A stretch of 54,572 bases of DNA from Lyngbya sp. CCAP 1446/10 (GCF_026130175.1 NZ_JAIGNI010000148.1:1-54572), one strand, 5' to 3'; numbered from the stretch's first letter, positions 8,568 to 17,286 are shown. A program made the numbers and translations. Notes: a model not told the origin generated them from the letters alone.

Positions 8568-8915
8568 ATGAACGAATCCCAAATACCCCAAATACCTTGG
8601 GTGCCCTTAAGCCGAGAAGCGCACAAACTATCAGTTACCGACAGATTAGCTCTAGTCAATGCGATTGTTGAGTCCATCAGACGGGAACTAAAACCCCCAC
8701 AATCTTTACCAGATAACTTCGTGGAACCGATGACGGGGCTACCAAAAACTGATACACCACCCCCAACAAATGAAGTTAAAATTAGATTTGGGAACGATCG
8801 CAAAGGTGCGGCCAAGCGACTCAGAGGGCTAGCAAAAACCGATACGCCACCTCCAACAGATGCCGAAGTTGCAGCCATGTTAGAAGAACGTTTGGTGGAG
8901 AAATACCTAAAATGA
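8568..8915 (+). CDS. Putative antitoxin paired with a PIN toxin; internal duplication
   Basis: 115 residues. The N-terminal part (LSVTDRLALVNAIVESIRREL) is a conserved helical segment seen in small cyanobacterial proteins encoded upstream of PIN-domain toxins. The central part is duplicated: GLPKTDTPPPTNEV at about 57-70 and GLAKTDTPPPTDAEV at about 87-101, offset 90 bp (30 residues), separated by a basic segment GNDRKGAAKRLRG. The C-terminus (VAAMLEERLVEKYLK) would bind the toxin. The stop overlaps the toxin start by ATGA. The antitoxin role is inferred from position; no DNA-binding motif is certain. Confidence 0.75.
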   Translation: MNESQIPQIPWVPLSREAHKLSVTDRLALVNAIVESIRRELKPPQSLPDNFVEPMTGLPKTDTPPPTNEVKIRFGNDRKGAAKRLRGLAKTDTPPPTDAEVAAMLEERLVEKYLK

Positions 8916-9325
8916 AGGTATTAATAGACACCAACATTATCCTGGATAGTTTGCTAGAGCGAGAACCCTTTGTAGAGGATGCTGATGCTTTATTTGAGGC
9001 GATCGAAAATGAGGAAATAGATGGATATGTAACAGCAACAACCTTAACAAATATCTTCTACATTGTCAGAAGACAAACTCGCAGCCTCGATCGCGCTAGG
9101 CAAGCTATTTCTGAGACACTAGCATTAATGAAAGTATCAGCAGTCGATCGCGAAGTTTTGGAAATAGCATTTGCATCTAATTTAACCGATTTTGAAGATG
9201 CCGTACAGTTAGCTTGTGCGCTGTCAGATAACCTGGAGGCGATCGTCACCCGCGATGCAGGAGATTTCGTCGGTGCGACCTTACCAATTCTATCACCTAA
9301 AGAGTTATTAAAACGTTTGGAATAA
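8912..9325 (+). CDS. PIN-domain ribonuclease toxin (VapC-like)
   Basis: 137 residues, typical PIN length. MKVLIDTNIILD holds the first catalytic Asp, E15-E19 region LEREPF follows, TATTLTNIFYIVRR is the conserved helix with Thr/Asn, and LTDFEDAVQLACAL followed by AIVTRDAGDF supplies the Asp/Glu pair and the final Asp of the Mg2+-binding site. The family cleaves RNA (often tRNA) and is held inactive by the cognate antitoxin, here the overlapping gene upstream. All acidic positions are intact, unlike the neighbouring DUF5615 toxin. Confidence 0.9.
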   Translation: MKVLIDTNIILDSLLEREPFVEDADALFEAIENEEIDGYVTATTLTNIFYIVRRQTRSLDRARQAISETLALMKVSAVDREVLEIAFASNLTDFEDAVQLACALSDNLEAIVTRDAGDFVGATLPILSPKELLKRLE

Positions 9326-9337
9326 GATTAGCAGGAC

Positions 9338-9430
9338 TGACGCACTCCGACAAAGAAACCGGGTTTTTGGCCGAATCTACGCATCACAACGAAGAATTCT
9401 CGAAAAAACCCGGTTTCTGGCCACGCGTGC
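9338..9430. repeat. Repeat family B copy
   Basis: ACGCACTCCGACAAAGAAACCGGGTTTTTGG, centre ATCTACGCATCACAACGAAG, and closing arm AAAAAACCCGGTTTCTGGCC. It lies just after the PIN toxin gene. Confidence 0.8.
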
Positions 9431-9512
9431 GTAAGTCCTAAACAGAACTTAACCTCCCAGCTTACCTTCCTGGCGGCGTACTGTCCGTTAGCGCAGCCCG
9501 CCCCTACGGGGG

Positions 9513-9767
9513 CTACGCCAACGAAGAGGATCGCACTTTCCGACGAATCAGCACACTCATCACCTGGCCAGCATTTGCCGCCCGCTGTACGGGACTCCAA
9601 TCACCAACCTCAGCAAATCCCAGCCGATACAAAGTGAGAATCGTCTCCCGGACACCTTGGGGCGAACCCACAAGCGTTACCAGCAGCACATCCTGTTCCG
9701 ATACCGCCGCTGAATCCGAATTTGGACAGTCGGATGAGTTTTCGTCGGGCACGAATTCCTGTGACAT
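9513..9767 (-). CDS. Small conserved cyanobacterial protein, 84 aa
   Basis: An 84-residue protein with an acidic, Ser-rich start (MSQEFVPDENSSDCPNSDSA) and a hydrophobic core DVLLVTLVGSPQGVRETIL followed by TLYRLGFAEVGDWSP. The VLLVTLVGSPQGVRETI and LYRLGFAEV segments look like a beta-alpha-beta unit, and I recall similar small unannotated proteins in filamentous cyanobacteria. It has a strong AGGAG site 8 bp upstream of the ATG and an unusually structured leader. Function unknown. Confidence 0.7.
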   Translation of the reverse strand: MSQEFVPDENSSDCPNSDSAAVSEQDVLLVTLVGSPQGVRETILTLYRLGFAEVGDWSPVQRAANAGQVMSVLIRRKVRSSSLA

Positions 9768-9772
9768 ATTAT

Positions 9773-10040
9773 GTTCTCCTGACTTTGGGTTTTCTAAGGA
9801 AACCCAAAAATCCAGCCGCCCCGCATTTCAACAGATAGCAGGGCGGCCACAGAGAGTGTTAAGATACTCCGTTAGCCTCCAGACTGCTGGTTTCAGTTTG
9901 GCGGTTATGCTGCTCATTGCTGTTAGCGCAGCTTTGGGCAGTGCAACTAGATTTTCGGGCGACGCGGGTTGCCTCCTGTGCAAGCAAAGCAACCTCTCAC
10001 TTAAAAGCGTAGCCGCAGATGGGGCCCGCCGTCAACCAAT
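9773..10040 (-). promoter_or_regulatory. Structured 5' leader of the 84-aa gene
   Basis: On the minus strand the start codon is preceded by AGGAG (9776-9780), a hairpin with 9-bp stem TTTGGGTTT/AAACCCAAA (9784-9808) and a GC-rich hairpin GCCGCCCTG/CGGGGCGGC (9815-9847, 15-base loop) followed by GGATTTTT. Further upstream GGTTGC/GCAACC pair around 9966-9996. A GC-rich hairpin with a T run followed by another hairpin just before the ribosome site is what an attenuator would look like. No known riboswitch consensus was recognised. Confidence 0.4.
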
Positions 10041-10064
10041 TTGGGATTTTAGATTTACTCCTTA

Positions 10065-10367
10065 CCAGCGTCAGTGGCTGGAAAGATGAGACGGCGGTTG
10101 AAACCGCGTCTACACAAACGATGTCCGCCTCCGCGGACTAAAGAAAATAATGTAATTTCAACGATCGTGTTTTCTTCAACCCGCGGAGGCGGGTTTTGTT
10201 TGTGTAGACGCGGTTTCAACCGCCGGGTCTAATTATTCTCCTCAACCCGCGGAGGCGGGTTTTGTTTGTGTCGCCGCGAATTCCATTCGCCCGGTCTGAT
10301 TATTCTCCTCAACCCGCGGAGGCGGGTTTTGTTTGTGTCGCCGCGAATTCCATTCGCCCGGTCTTAT
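10065..10367. repeat. Repeat family A, copy 4, plus two tandem 68-bp partial copies
   Basis: A full palindrome (about 10092-10228) with its CCAGCGTCAG-type leader is followed by two direct 68-bp repeats of the right arm: TATTCTCCTCAACCCGCGGA...TTCGCCCGGTCT at about 10231-10299 and 10300-10367. The extra copies carry TGTCGCCGCGAATTCCATTC, the same variant right tip as copy 1. The block lies between a divergent leader and the 3' end of prfC. Confidence 0.85.
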
Positions 10368-10377
10368 CAGGGTTTCC

Positions 10378-12006
10378 CTACTCCGCGCTAACAGCCAAAC
10401 CAGAAACCACAGGGGCGATCGCATTTAGCTTCAAAATAGGATGCTCACCTTCCACCTGACGGCAATTCCAGTCATTTCTAAACAGCAAAACCGGCCGGCC
10501 CCAACTATCTTTCACCGTCACAGTATTAAACAACCGTCCAACCTTAGCCAGCGCATCCCAACCGCCGTCAACCCAACGAGCTACACTATAAGGCAACATT
10601 TCGATCGCAGTTTCCACATTATATTCCGACTGCATTCGGAACTGCACCACCTCAAATTGCAACTGTCCCACAGCCGCCAAAATCGGATCCCGTTTCGACT
10701 CATCCACCGAATACATAATTTGCACAGCGCCCTCTTCCTGCAACTCCGAAACACCTTTGCGGAACTGCTTAAACTTAGAAGGATTCGGATTTCTCAAAAC
10801 AGCAAAAAGTTCCGGCGAAAAACAGGGAATCCCTTCATATTCCAGCTTTTGACCAGTGTAAATAGTATCCCCGATCGCAAAAACCCCCGGATTGTTCAAA
10901 CCGATCACATCGCCCGGATACGCAACCTCGATCGACTCCCGATCCTGAGCAAATAACTTTTGAGGCCTTGACAAACGCACCGTTTTACCAGTCCGAGCGT
11001 GAGTCACGTTCATGTCCTTTTCAAACTTACCCGTACAAACCCGAATAAACGCCACCCGATCGCGATGTCTCGGATCCATATTCGCTTGCAATTTAAACAC
11101 AAACCCGGTAAAATCTTCGTAAGTTGGTGGCAAATCTCCGGCGGTGCTCTTGCGGGCGATCGGCTTCATCGCGTAATCTAAAAACGCATCCAAAAACAGT
11201 TCGACCCCAAAATTGCTCATCGCACTACCAAAGAAAACCGGAGTCATTTTCCCAGCGCGAACCAAGTCTAAATCGAGTTCAGTTCCTAACTCATCCAACA
11301 GTTCCAACTCTTCTTTGAGCTGATAGTAAAGGTCTTGTTCCAACAAATCCTCAATGCGCGGATCGCCCAATTCAACTACTGTATCAACAGCCGCGCGAGA
11401 ACCGTGTTTAGTCCGCTCGAATAAGTGAATTTTGCGTCCTCTGCGATCGAAAACACCTTTAAAGCGATCGCCCGTACCGATCGGCCAATTCACCGCATAA
11501 GTCTGCAAGCCCAATTCCTTCTCAATTTCGTCCAACAAATCCAAAGGATCTCTGCTAGGGCGATCGAGCTTATTAAAGAAAGTAAAAATAGGCAAACTTC
11601 GCAGCTTACAAACTTCAAATAACTTCCGAGTTTGCGGTTCCAAACCCTTAGCAGCATCCTCAAGCATCACCGCATTATCAGCCGCCGCCAGAGTTCGATA
11701 AGTATCTTCGCTAAAATCTTGGTGTCCCGGAGTATCGAGCAGATTAATGTGATAATTTTGATATTCAAACTGCAAAACAGTAGAAGTAATCGAAATTCCC
11801 CGCTGCTGTTCCATCGCCATCCAGTCAGAGGTAGCGTGTCGCTGAGCCCGCCGCGCTTTTACAGAACCGGCTTCGTGAATTGCACCTCCGTAAAGCAGCA
11901 GCTTTTCTGTCAAAGTAGTTTTCCCCGCGTCAGGGTGCGAGATAATCGCAAAGTTGCGCCGGCGCTCAACGGCAGCTAGCAGTTCAGTTTCGAGTTCTGT
12001 TGTCAT
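10378..12006 (-). CDS. prfC: Peptide chain release factor 3
   Basis: A translational GTPase of 542 residues, the normal RF3 length. It recycles RF1/RF2 from the ribosome after peptide release. Motifs: G1 [15 protein letters not shown] near the N-terminus, G2-region [13 protein letters not shown]3 [14 protein letters not shown]4 FFNKLDR. A domain II beta-barrel and the RF3-specific C-terminal domain ([18 protein letters not shown]) follow. The ATG at 12004-12006 is preferred over the GTG one codon upstream. It is a monocistronic minus-strand gene, divergent from the DUF4870 gene. Confidence 0.97.
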   Translation of the reverse strand: MTTELETELLAAVERRRNFAIISHPDAGKTTLTEKLLLYGGAIHEAGSVKARRAQRHATSDWMAMEQQRGISITSTVLQFEYQNYHINLLDTPGHQDFSEDTYRTLAAADNAVMLEDAAKGLEPQTRKLFEVCKLRSLPIFTFFNKLDRPSRDPLDLLDEIEKELGLQTYAVNWPIGTGDRFKGVFDRRGRKIHLFERTKHGSRAAVDTVVELGDPRIEDLLEQDLYYQLKEELELLDELGTELDLDLVRAGKMTPVFFGSAMSNFGVELFLDAFLDYAMKPIARKSTAGDLPPTYEDFTGFVFKLQANMDPRHRDRVAFIRVCTGKFEKDMNVTHARTGKTVRLSRPQKLFAQDRESIEVAYPGDVIGLNNPGVFAIGDTIYTGQKLEYEGIPCFSPELFAVLRNPNPSKFKQFRKGVSELQEEGAVQIMYSVDESKRDPILAAVGQLQFEVVQFRMQSEYNVETAIEMLPYSVARWVDGGWDALAKVGRLFNTVTVKDSWGRPVLLFRNDWNCRQVEGEHPILKLNAIAPVVSGLAVSAE

Positions 12007-12108
12007 CACAAATTAGGTAGGGGAATCATCACCCGATCGCCATTATAGCCTGTGCTACAGTTGCTATTAAAGGTAAAATTATCACTAAAGTCAAGGAATA
12101 AAACTAAT

Positions 12109-12453
12109 ATGTACGACTCCGACAAGCGGAAGCTGCTATCACTGGTGTGTCACGGGGCAATTTTTTTCAGTACCTTAGTGTTCTCGATCGGAGCGCCGAT
12201 CGCTGTATTGTTAGTATCAGATGACCCCGTTGTCAAAGAAAACGCCACAGAAGCCATCAATTTTCACCTGAATGTATGGCTGTACAGCACCGTGATTGTG
12301 GTGTTAACTGTCGTCACTTTTGGGCTTGCAGGCTTTATCCTCGTGCCGCTAGGTTATCTCCTGCACTGGGGACTGACAATCATGGCTATCCTCCACGTTT
12401 TACAAGATCCTAACCAACCTTACCGCTACCCTTTTATTTTCCGAATAGTTTAG
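12109..12453 (+). CDS. DUF4870 small membrane protein
   Basis: 114 residues. MYDSDKRKLLSLVCHGAIF opens the first membrane segment; ATEAINFHLNVWLY is the DUF4870 signature (NFQ/H-hxhY); two more hydrophobic segments follow (about 58-92). The ATG at 12109 has AAGGA 11 bp upstream, whereas the in-frame ATG at 12052 has none and would add a basic tail, so I use the downstream start. Likely an inner-membrane protein of unknown role, expressed alone and followed by a terminator-like hairpin. Confidence 0.88.
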   Translation: MYDSDKRKLLSLVCHGAIFFSTLVFSIGAPIAVLLVSDDPVVKENATEAINFHLNVWLYSTVIVVLTVVTFGLAGFILVPLGYLLHWGLTIMAILHVLQDPNQPYRYPFIFRIV

Positions 12454-12485
12454 ACAGCAAATCGCTCTTCACCATCGATTTAAAC

Positions 12486-12515
12486 AACCCGATTTCTTGT
12501 AGAAACCGGGTTTTT
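12486..12515 (+). terminator. Rho-independent terminator after the DUF4870 gene
   Basis: AACCCGATTTCT and AGAAACCGGGTT form a stem of 11-12 bp with one mismatch and a TGT loop, followed by TTTTTAATT. It resembles one compacted family B repeat and may derive from it. Confidence 0.7.
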
Positions 12516-12527
12516 AATTGTTTGATA

Positions 12528-12752
12528 GAAGAAGGAAGAAGGAAGAAGGAAGAAGGAAGAAGGAAGAAGGAAGAAAAGAAACGGTTTTAGCTTAGCAATT
12601 CGTAAGGAAGAAAAGAAACGGTTTTAGCAATTCGTAAGGCGCAGTACGCATTTTACGGGAGAAAAATTTTGCCTACCTAATTGTCGCTCGAATAAAACAC
12701 AATTCCCAATTCCCAATTCCCAATTCCCAATTCCCAATTCCCAATTCCCAAC
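12528..12752. repeat. Microsatellites: GAAGAAG and CAATTCC heptamers
   Basis: About seven copies of GAAGAAG at 12528-12575, two copies of GGAAGAAAAGAAACGGTTTTAGC around 12570-12628, and about eight copies of AATTCCC at 12701-12752. These are heptanucleotide short tandemly repeated repetitive (STRR-type) sequences known from filamentous cyanobacteria. No gene in this stretch. Confidence 0.85.
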
Positions 12753-12754
12753 TT

Positions 12755-13231
12755 TCATCGCATTTCAGCAACTCTAGCAGTCTCTGTCGGTGGCATAACC
12801 GCTTCTTTAGCATTCAACTTGATATTCAACTCACGAATCCGGCGCGACAGCAAGCGAATAATATTAACAGCAATTCCCGGCGTTTCATCGATCGCATCAT
12901 AGAGCTGCATTTGAGTCAGCATCAAACACTCCGATTGTTCCAGAGTAGAAATAGAAGCCGATCGAGGTTCCGCATCAAACAGCGACATTTCCCCGAAACA
13001 AGCCCCGGCTTTCAACTGTGCCAAATCCCGATCGCCTATATGCACCCGCACCGTACCCGATACCAAGATATAGAGCGATCGACCTTCCTGTCCTTCCGTA
13101 AAAATCCTATGCTTAGAAGGAAACGAAAGTTCATCCATCACCGATGCTAGACGCACGAGAAAATCATCCCGCAGTTCCTTAAAAATGGGAACTTCCCTGA
13201 CAAACAATAGGCGTTCGACGCTGGTTAACAT
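12755..13231 (-). CDS. Cyclic-nucleotide-binding domain protein
   Basis: 158 residues, essentially one [23 protein letters not shown] leads into the beta-roll, [18 protein letters not shown] is the first strand pair, and the phosphate-binding cassette region reads [20 protein letters not shown] (GE...RSAS, the cAMP/cGMP-contact residues). There is no DNA-binding helix-turn-helix after the domain, so it is not a Crp-type regulator. It lies downstream of, and in line with, the transporter/HEAT gene at 13440. Homologues of that transporter in other bacteria often carry a CNBD in the same polypeptide, so the two products probably act together. Confidence 0.85.
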   Translation of the reverse strand: MLTSVERLLFVREVPIFKELRDDFLVRLASVMDELSFPSKHRIFTEGQEGRSLYILVSGTVRVHIGDRDLAQLKAGACFGEMSLFDAEPRSASISTLEQSECLMLTQMQLYDAIDETPGIAVNIIRLLSRRIRELNIKLNAKEAVMPPTETARVAEMR

Positions 13232-13264
13232 AATGCGATGCAGTGATTAATTTAAACTTTCAAA

Positions 13265-13432
13265 GGAGAAGAAAAAGGGGAGAGTGGGAGAGGGGGAGAG
13301 GGGGAGAGGGGGAGAGTGAGGAGTTGTTCTTGTTTTTTCTTTCTTCCCTCTTCCCTTTTCTTTCTTCCCTCTTCCCTTTTCTTTCTTCCCTCTTCCTTCT
13401 TCCTTCTTCCCTCTTCCTTCTTCCTTCAGAAT
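13265..13432. repeat. Purine/pyrimidine-skewed low-complexity repeat
   Basis: AGAGGGGG units at about 13282-13318 are followed by CTTCCCTCTTCCCTTTTCTTT units to 13432. The strand asymmetry switches from G/A to C/T at about 13322, so the halves are roughly complementary and could form a hairpin. It separates the transporter/HEAT gene from the CNBD gene. Confidence 0.8.
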
Positions 13433-13439
13433 GATAACT

Positions 13440-16400
13440 TTACCTTTTTGTGCTATTCCCCAACTCTGCCATCATCTCTTCAACTTGAGCTGATACCAAA
13501 TTATCCGGGTCATTTTGCAGCCTCGGCAACAATTCGAGCAAAGCCCGCGGCGAAGCTATTTTCAAATAGGCTAACACTGCTTCGCGCACAAAGCCCGTCG
13601 GGTGTTGCAGACAGACAAGAGTTTGTTGGGCGGTAAGACTCCAACGCGCTTCCCTCGCCAAGTGAAAGCAGCAGGCTAAGGCCCAATCCGAAAGGAAATG
13701 GCGCAATTCTAGCAAGCGGCGCAAACGATCGCTAGGGGATAGAGGTTTGTACACCATCAATTCGGAGAGATTGCTCAACTTCTCTGTTTCTGAGTGCTGA
13801 TCCAACAAATTAATCAGCGATCGCTTCTTAGCGATATCCACAGTATTGTCGAGAATTTCCAATCCCCTAGCCACCAAAGAAGGTTGGCCAGAAGCAATGT
13901 TGAAAGCAGCAGCTTGTACGGTGTCCAACGCATAAAGAAACTTCATCAGCAAAAAACATCGCTCCTTAGCATCAGCTTCCAGCCCAGCCAAAGCCCGCTG
14001 CAACAATTGAGCCGTATCGTTATCCTTCGCAGGTGCGGGGCTATTTACATCTCGCTCTGAGAAATTGCTGTAGGTTGTTACCCCAGACAAATCTACCAGA
14101 GCCGCATAAATTTGACCGATAAACATCAACTCCTGTTCGATGAGAGTTTCCAATCCGCTGCGGCCAATGCGGTCTAGAACCCCTTCTATCCCCGCTTCCG
14201 AGGGCATTTTCAATAGGATGCGGAGGATGTTGCGCCTGGTAGTTCCCCAAGCCGTCATCAAATTGCTGACTAAAATGTCGATCGCCTCCACAGTCCCAAT
14301 TTGACCGAGAGCCGTCCAAGCTTGCAATCTGACCAAATCCGACTTGTGGATGTCCTCAGCCAAATAGACGAGCAAAGGAATCGCATCATTGTGAAGTTTG
14401 ACGATCGCCTGCAAAGCGGCTTCCCTAGTCGATTTATAACCAAGTCCGCGCAGCAACGAAGGATAATATTCTTCCGAATGAGTAGAAGAAATCACGTCTA
14501 ACAGAGCGCAGCGCACTCGCAGAGATTCATCTTGCAACAGATTGGGGATGTACAGCCGCAGTCCTTGCAAATAATCAGCCTCTCCTAGAGCCCGCGTTCC
14601 CATCACCCGTTCTCGTTCCAGCTTGTGGGTGAGCATTTGGCGCAGCGTATTAGTAGCTTCTGCCTTTTGCTGGCGATCGCCCCTTCTCATAATTAAAGCA
14701 GCCGCCGTACCTCGTACCACCGGATCGACGATCGGCTGCAAATAAGGCCGCAAGCTTTCGATATTCGGTTCAGCCTCCGTCAGCCAGATGTAGCGCAAAG
14801 CCAAGGCCAGCACCTCCGGCGGCAAAGATTGCTCCGAAAGCGCGCGGACAGCTTCTAAATATTCCGGGTTCGGATGTTGCAGCATTGTTTCCAAGCTCTG
14901 GCGCTGCAAAGCCGAAGGTAACACTTCCAGGATAGGTGCCAAAACTTCTCCGACATTTTTCGGGTCAATTTGCGTCAGCAGTTCTATGCAGGAGCGCTTT
15001 TCATCTTCGCCCCCCGGCTTTTCCAGAGTTTCCACCACTGCGCGCTTCAGAGCTTTCAGGTCAACGTCGGTGACACCCAAGCGCCCCCGTTCCGCGCTTT
15101 TGACCAACAAACCCACGTATTGAGAGCGGATCAGCCAGACTACAAACACCCACACCAAAGCTAAAAGTACGATCACGCCAATAAATATCAAACTTTGGTT
15201 GTCGTGAAATAGCTTGTCCTTTTCGTCTTGGTGGGGCAGTATCTTGTCTGTCACCCACAGCATAATCAGGATGCCAACTCCTGTCACTCCGCAGGACAGA
15301 GGTTCGCCCACACCGTTGACTAGAGTTTGAATACCCGATCGAATATTGTCAGGAATCGGTTGGAATAAAACCGGGCTGACAGTTTCCAACAGCGTGTAGT
15401 GCAGCAATTCGTCCAGAAATCTCAGCAATATCAGTCCGATGAACACAGACACTAGCTGGCCCAGAGATGCTCCTATGGTCAGCACGCCGAGGATGGCGAT
15501 ACCCGCGGGCAAAATCATCGCCGTCACAAACACACCGATTCGTTCCACCAAGCGACTGGAAGCGAACCACTGAGTCGCCACTTGAAACAGACCTTGTATA
15601 CCTTCGTAAATCCCCAAAAAGCTAGCAATCCAGCTAGCTCCACTGGCACCGTCCGAAGGGTTTTGGTATTCTAGCTGGCTGTAAAATTGAAAATCTACCA
15701 ACACATAGAGGACTTCTGCAAGGACGAAAAAACTGACTAGAGGTATGGCATATTTTTGCAGAGGGCCTGTAACTTTGCGGGCGGCAAATTCTTGTTGGTC
15801 GTCTTCGTCCTCGTCATCTGTCCAGTGAGCCGTTTCCGGGAATGCTTGGCGGTATTTTTCCGTGAGGTAGTACAGTAACAGCGAGCCTGTCGCCACCATT
15901 AACCCCGATATCAGAGTAACGTTTTTGAGTCCGACTACGTAGAGCAAAACCGGCAGAGAAAACCCGCTGACTACTCCAGCCACTAGATAACCACTACTGA
16001 CTAGCGGATAGGTGCGCTTGATTTCTCTAATATTAAACAGTTGGTTGGAAGTAATGGAAGTATTCAGGTCATTGAGGACATAGCAAGCTTCCACCCACAG
16101 CCACATCAAAAAAATAGTAATAAAAGCGATGCTGATGCCAGCTATCTTAGTATTTTCGTAGCCGATGCCGAATCTAAACAAAAATAGCGGTACCGACATC
16201 ATTGCCAGAACCACTACGACGGTGCGCCTTAGCGGCAGGATTTTTTGCAGCCACGAGTAGACAAATCCCAAACCAGAACCGATAAAGGCGCTGGCTATAT
16301 AGATATAGGGCATTTTGTCGGCACCGAATTCGTCTAAAAACAGACCTACCGTGCTGAGTTCCAGCCAGATCAGCCCGACGGAGGTTAGAGTGTAGACGAG

Positions 16401-16502
16401 GAACATCAGTACGGTTCGCTCTACTTCTTCCGATCGCAGATTAAGCGATCGCAGCACTCCTTTTCCTGCTCCCGCCCAAGCGCTGATTTGAAAATTTTCC
16501 AT
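13440..16502 (-). CDS. Nucleotide-transporter-like membrane protein with C-terminal HEAT repeats
   Basis: About 1020 residues from MENFQISAWAGAGKGV. The first ~450 residues contain about 12 hydrophobic segments with an MFS/ATP:ADP-antiporter-like look (LWVEACYVLNDLNTSITSNQLFNIREIKR resembles the Npt/TLC carrier motif). Residues about 500-1010 are HEAT-like helical repeats (VRCALLDVISSTHSEEYYPSLLRGLG, VRLQAWTALGQIGTVEAI). I put the start at 16502 because the upstream extension (FDKLRA, NLKSQISNLKS) is encoded by interspersed and GATTTGA repeats. The substrate cannot be deduced. Probably forms an operon with the CNBD gene downstream. Confidence 0.85.
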   Translation of the reverse strand: MENFQISAWAGAGKGVLRSLNLRSEEVERTVLMFLVYTLTSVGLIWLELSTVGLFLDEFGADKMPYIYIASAFIGSGLGFVYSWLQKILPLRRTVVVVLAMMSVPLFLFRFGIGYENTKIAGISIAFITIFLMWLWVEACYVLNDLNTSITSNQLFNIREIKRTYPLVSSGYLVAGVVSGFSLPVLLYVVGLKNVTLISGLMVATGSLLLYYLTEKYRQAFPETAHWTDDEDEDDQQEFAARKVTGPLQKYAIPLVSFFVLAEVLYVLVDFQFYSQLEYQNPSDGASGASWIASFLGIYEGIQGLFQVATQWFASSRLVERIGVFVTAMILPAGIAILGVLTIGASLGQLVSVFIGLILLRFLDELLHYTLLETVSPVLFQPIPDNIRSGIQTLVNGVGEPLSCGVTGVGILIMLWVTDKILPHQDEKDKLFHDNQSLIFIGVIVLLALVWVFVVWLIRSQYVGLLVKSAERGRLGVTDVDLKALKRAVVETLEKPGGEDEKRSCIELLTQIDPKNVGEVLAPILEVLPSALQRQSLETMLQHPNPEYLEAVRALSEQSLPPEVLALALRYIWLTEAEPNIESLRPYLQPIVDPVVRGTAAALIMRRGDRQQKAEATNTLRQMLTHKLERERVMGTRALGEADYLQGLRLYIPNLLQDESLRVRCALLDVISSTHSEEYYPSLLRGLGYKSTREAALQAIVKLHNDAIPLLVYLAEDIHKSDLVRLQAWTALGQIGTVEAIDILVSNLMTAWGTTRRNILRILLKMPSEAGIEGVLDRIGRSGLETLIEQELMFIGQIYAALVDLSGVTTYSNFSERDVNSPAPAKDNDTAQLLQRALAGLEADAKERCFLLMKFLYALDTVQAAAFNIASGQPSLVARGLEILDNTVDIAKKRSLINLLDQHSETEKLSNLSELMVYKPLSPSDRLRRLLELRHFLSDWALACCFHLAREARWSLTAQQTLVCLQHPTGFVREAVLAYLKIASPRALLELLPRLQNDPDNLVSAQVEEMMAELGNSTKR

Positions 16503-16527
16503 GCTTCTGGTGCGTAGATATCCCGAT

Positions 16528-16746
16528 TTGAGATTTGAGATTTGAGATTTGAGATTTGCTCCACAGATGCCATCTAGGAGCTGGAACTTTGGCGTTGCTC
16601 TGAGCTTGTCGAAGGGTCTAAAATTTTTGTTTTTACCCTCCACGACTATACTCGGAAACCTGTATCCGTTTTTGGGCGGGGTAATTAGTCATCAGTCACC
16701 AGTCTATTGACTGATGACTGATGACTGATGACTGATGACTAATCAC
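16528..16746. repeat. GATTTGA and ATGACTG microsatellites
   Basis: Four copies of GATTTGA at 16530-16558 upstream of the transporter gene; about 16590-16625 carries an interspersed TTGTCGAAGGG motif; about seven units of TGATGAC/TGATGACTAA at 16688-16746 lie directly after the infC stop codon. Confidence 0.8.
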
Positions 16747-16752
16747 TCATAA

Positions 16753-17286
16753 CTATTTTTTCGGCGACAGCAGCATCATCATACTGCGGCCTTCTTTTTT
16801 CGGCGCTTGCTGCACCTCTGCGATTTCCTGTAAATCTGTGGCCATGCGCTTGAGCAAGTCCTCTGCTAGGTTACTGTGTTGGATTTCCCGACCTCTGAAC
16901 ATGATCGTGGCTTTTACTTTGTCCCCAGATTTGATAAAGCGGTCTGCTAGTTTGAGGCGCACTTGGTAGTCGTGTTCTTCAATTTTGTAGCGCATCTTCA
17001 CTTCCTTCACGTCAGCAGTGTGTTGCTTCCGCTTGGCTTCTCGCGCTTTCTTTTCCTGCTCGAATTTGTACTTCCCGTAGTCCATGACGCGACATACAGG
17101 CGGGTCAGCTTTGTCACTGACAAGTACGAGGTCGAGTTCTTTTTCTTCTGCCAGACGCAGCGCTTCTGCGGGTGTCAATATCCCTAGTTGCGCGCCGTCG
17201 GTATCGATCACCCGGATTTTGGGGTATCGAATATTTTCGTTGATCTGGGGTAGGTTGCGATTTTGTCTTCTTTCAATCACAGGCAT
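16753..17286 (-). CDS. infC: Translation initiation factor IF-3
   Basis: 177 residues, a full-length IF-3. It binds the 30S subunit, prevents 50S joining and checks the start codon/initiator tRNA. The N-terminal domain contains [22 protein letters not shown] and [13 protein letters not shown]; the linker [15 protein letters not shown] follows; the C-terminal domain has [19 protein letters not shown] and [22 protein letters not shown]. The start is a plain ATG (17284-17286), not the AUU seen in E. coli infC, so that autoregulation is not suggested here. rpmI and rplT are not adjacent. Confidence 0.97.
   Translation of the reverse strand: MPVIERRQNRNLPQINENIRYPKIRVIDTDGAQLGILTPAEALRLAEEKELDLVLVSDKADPPVCRVMDYGKYKFEQEKKAREAKRKQHTADVKEVKMRYKIEEHDYQVRLKLADRFIKSGDKVKATIMFRGREIQHSNLAEDLLKRMATDLQEIAEVQQAPKKEGRSMMMLLSPKK

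Noticed and set aside
9950..10000. Yfr-type or 6S small RNA on the plus strand
   Set aside because: A stem GGTTGC/GCAACC is present, but I could not match any known cyanobacterial small-RNA consensus and the stem may belong to the minus-strand leader.
9634..10089. Plus-strand open frame of 151 codons
   Set aside because: It is antisense to the 84-aa gene and its structured leader, with no recognisable domain and unnatural composition.
16503..16643. Longer N-terminus for the transporter/HEAT protein
   Set aside because: The 47 extra codons are encoded by GATTTGA repeats and an interspersed TTGTCGAAGGG motif, and MENFQISAW is a better start.
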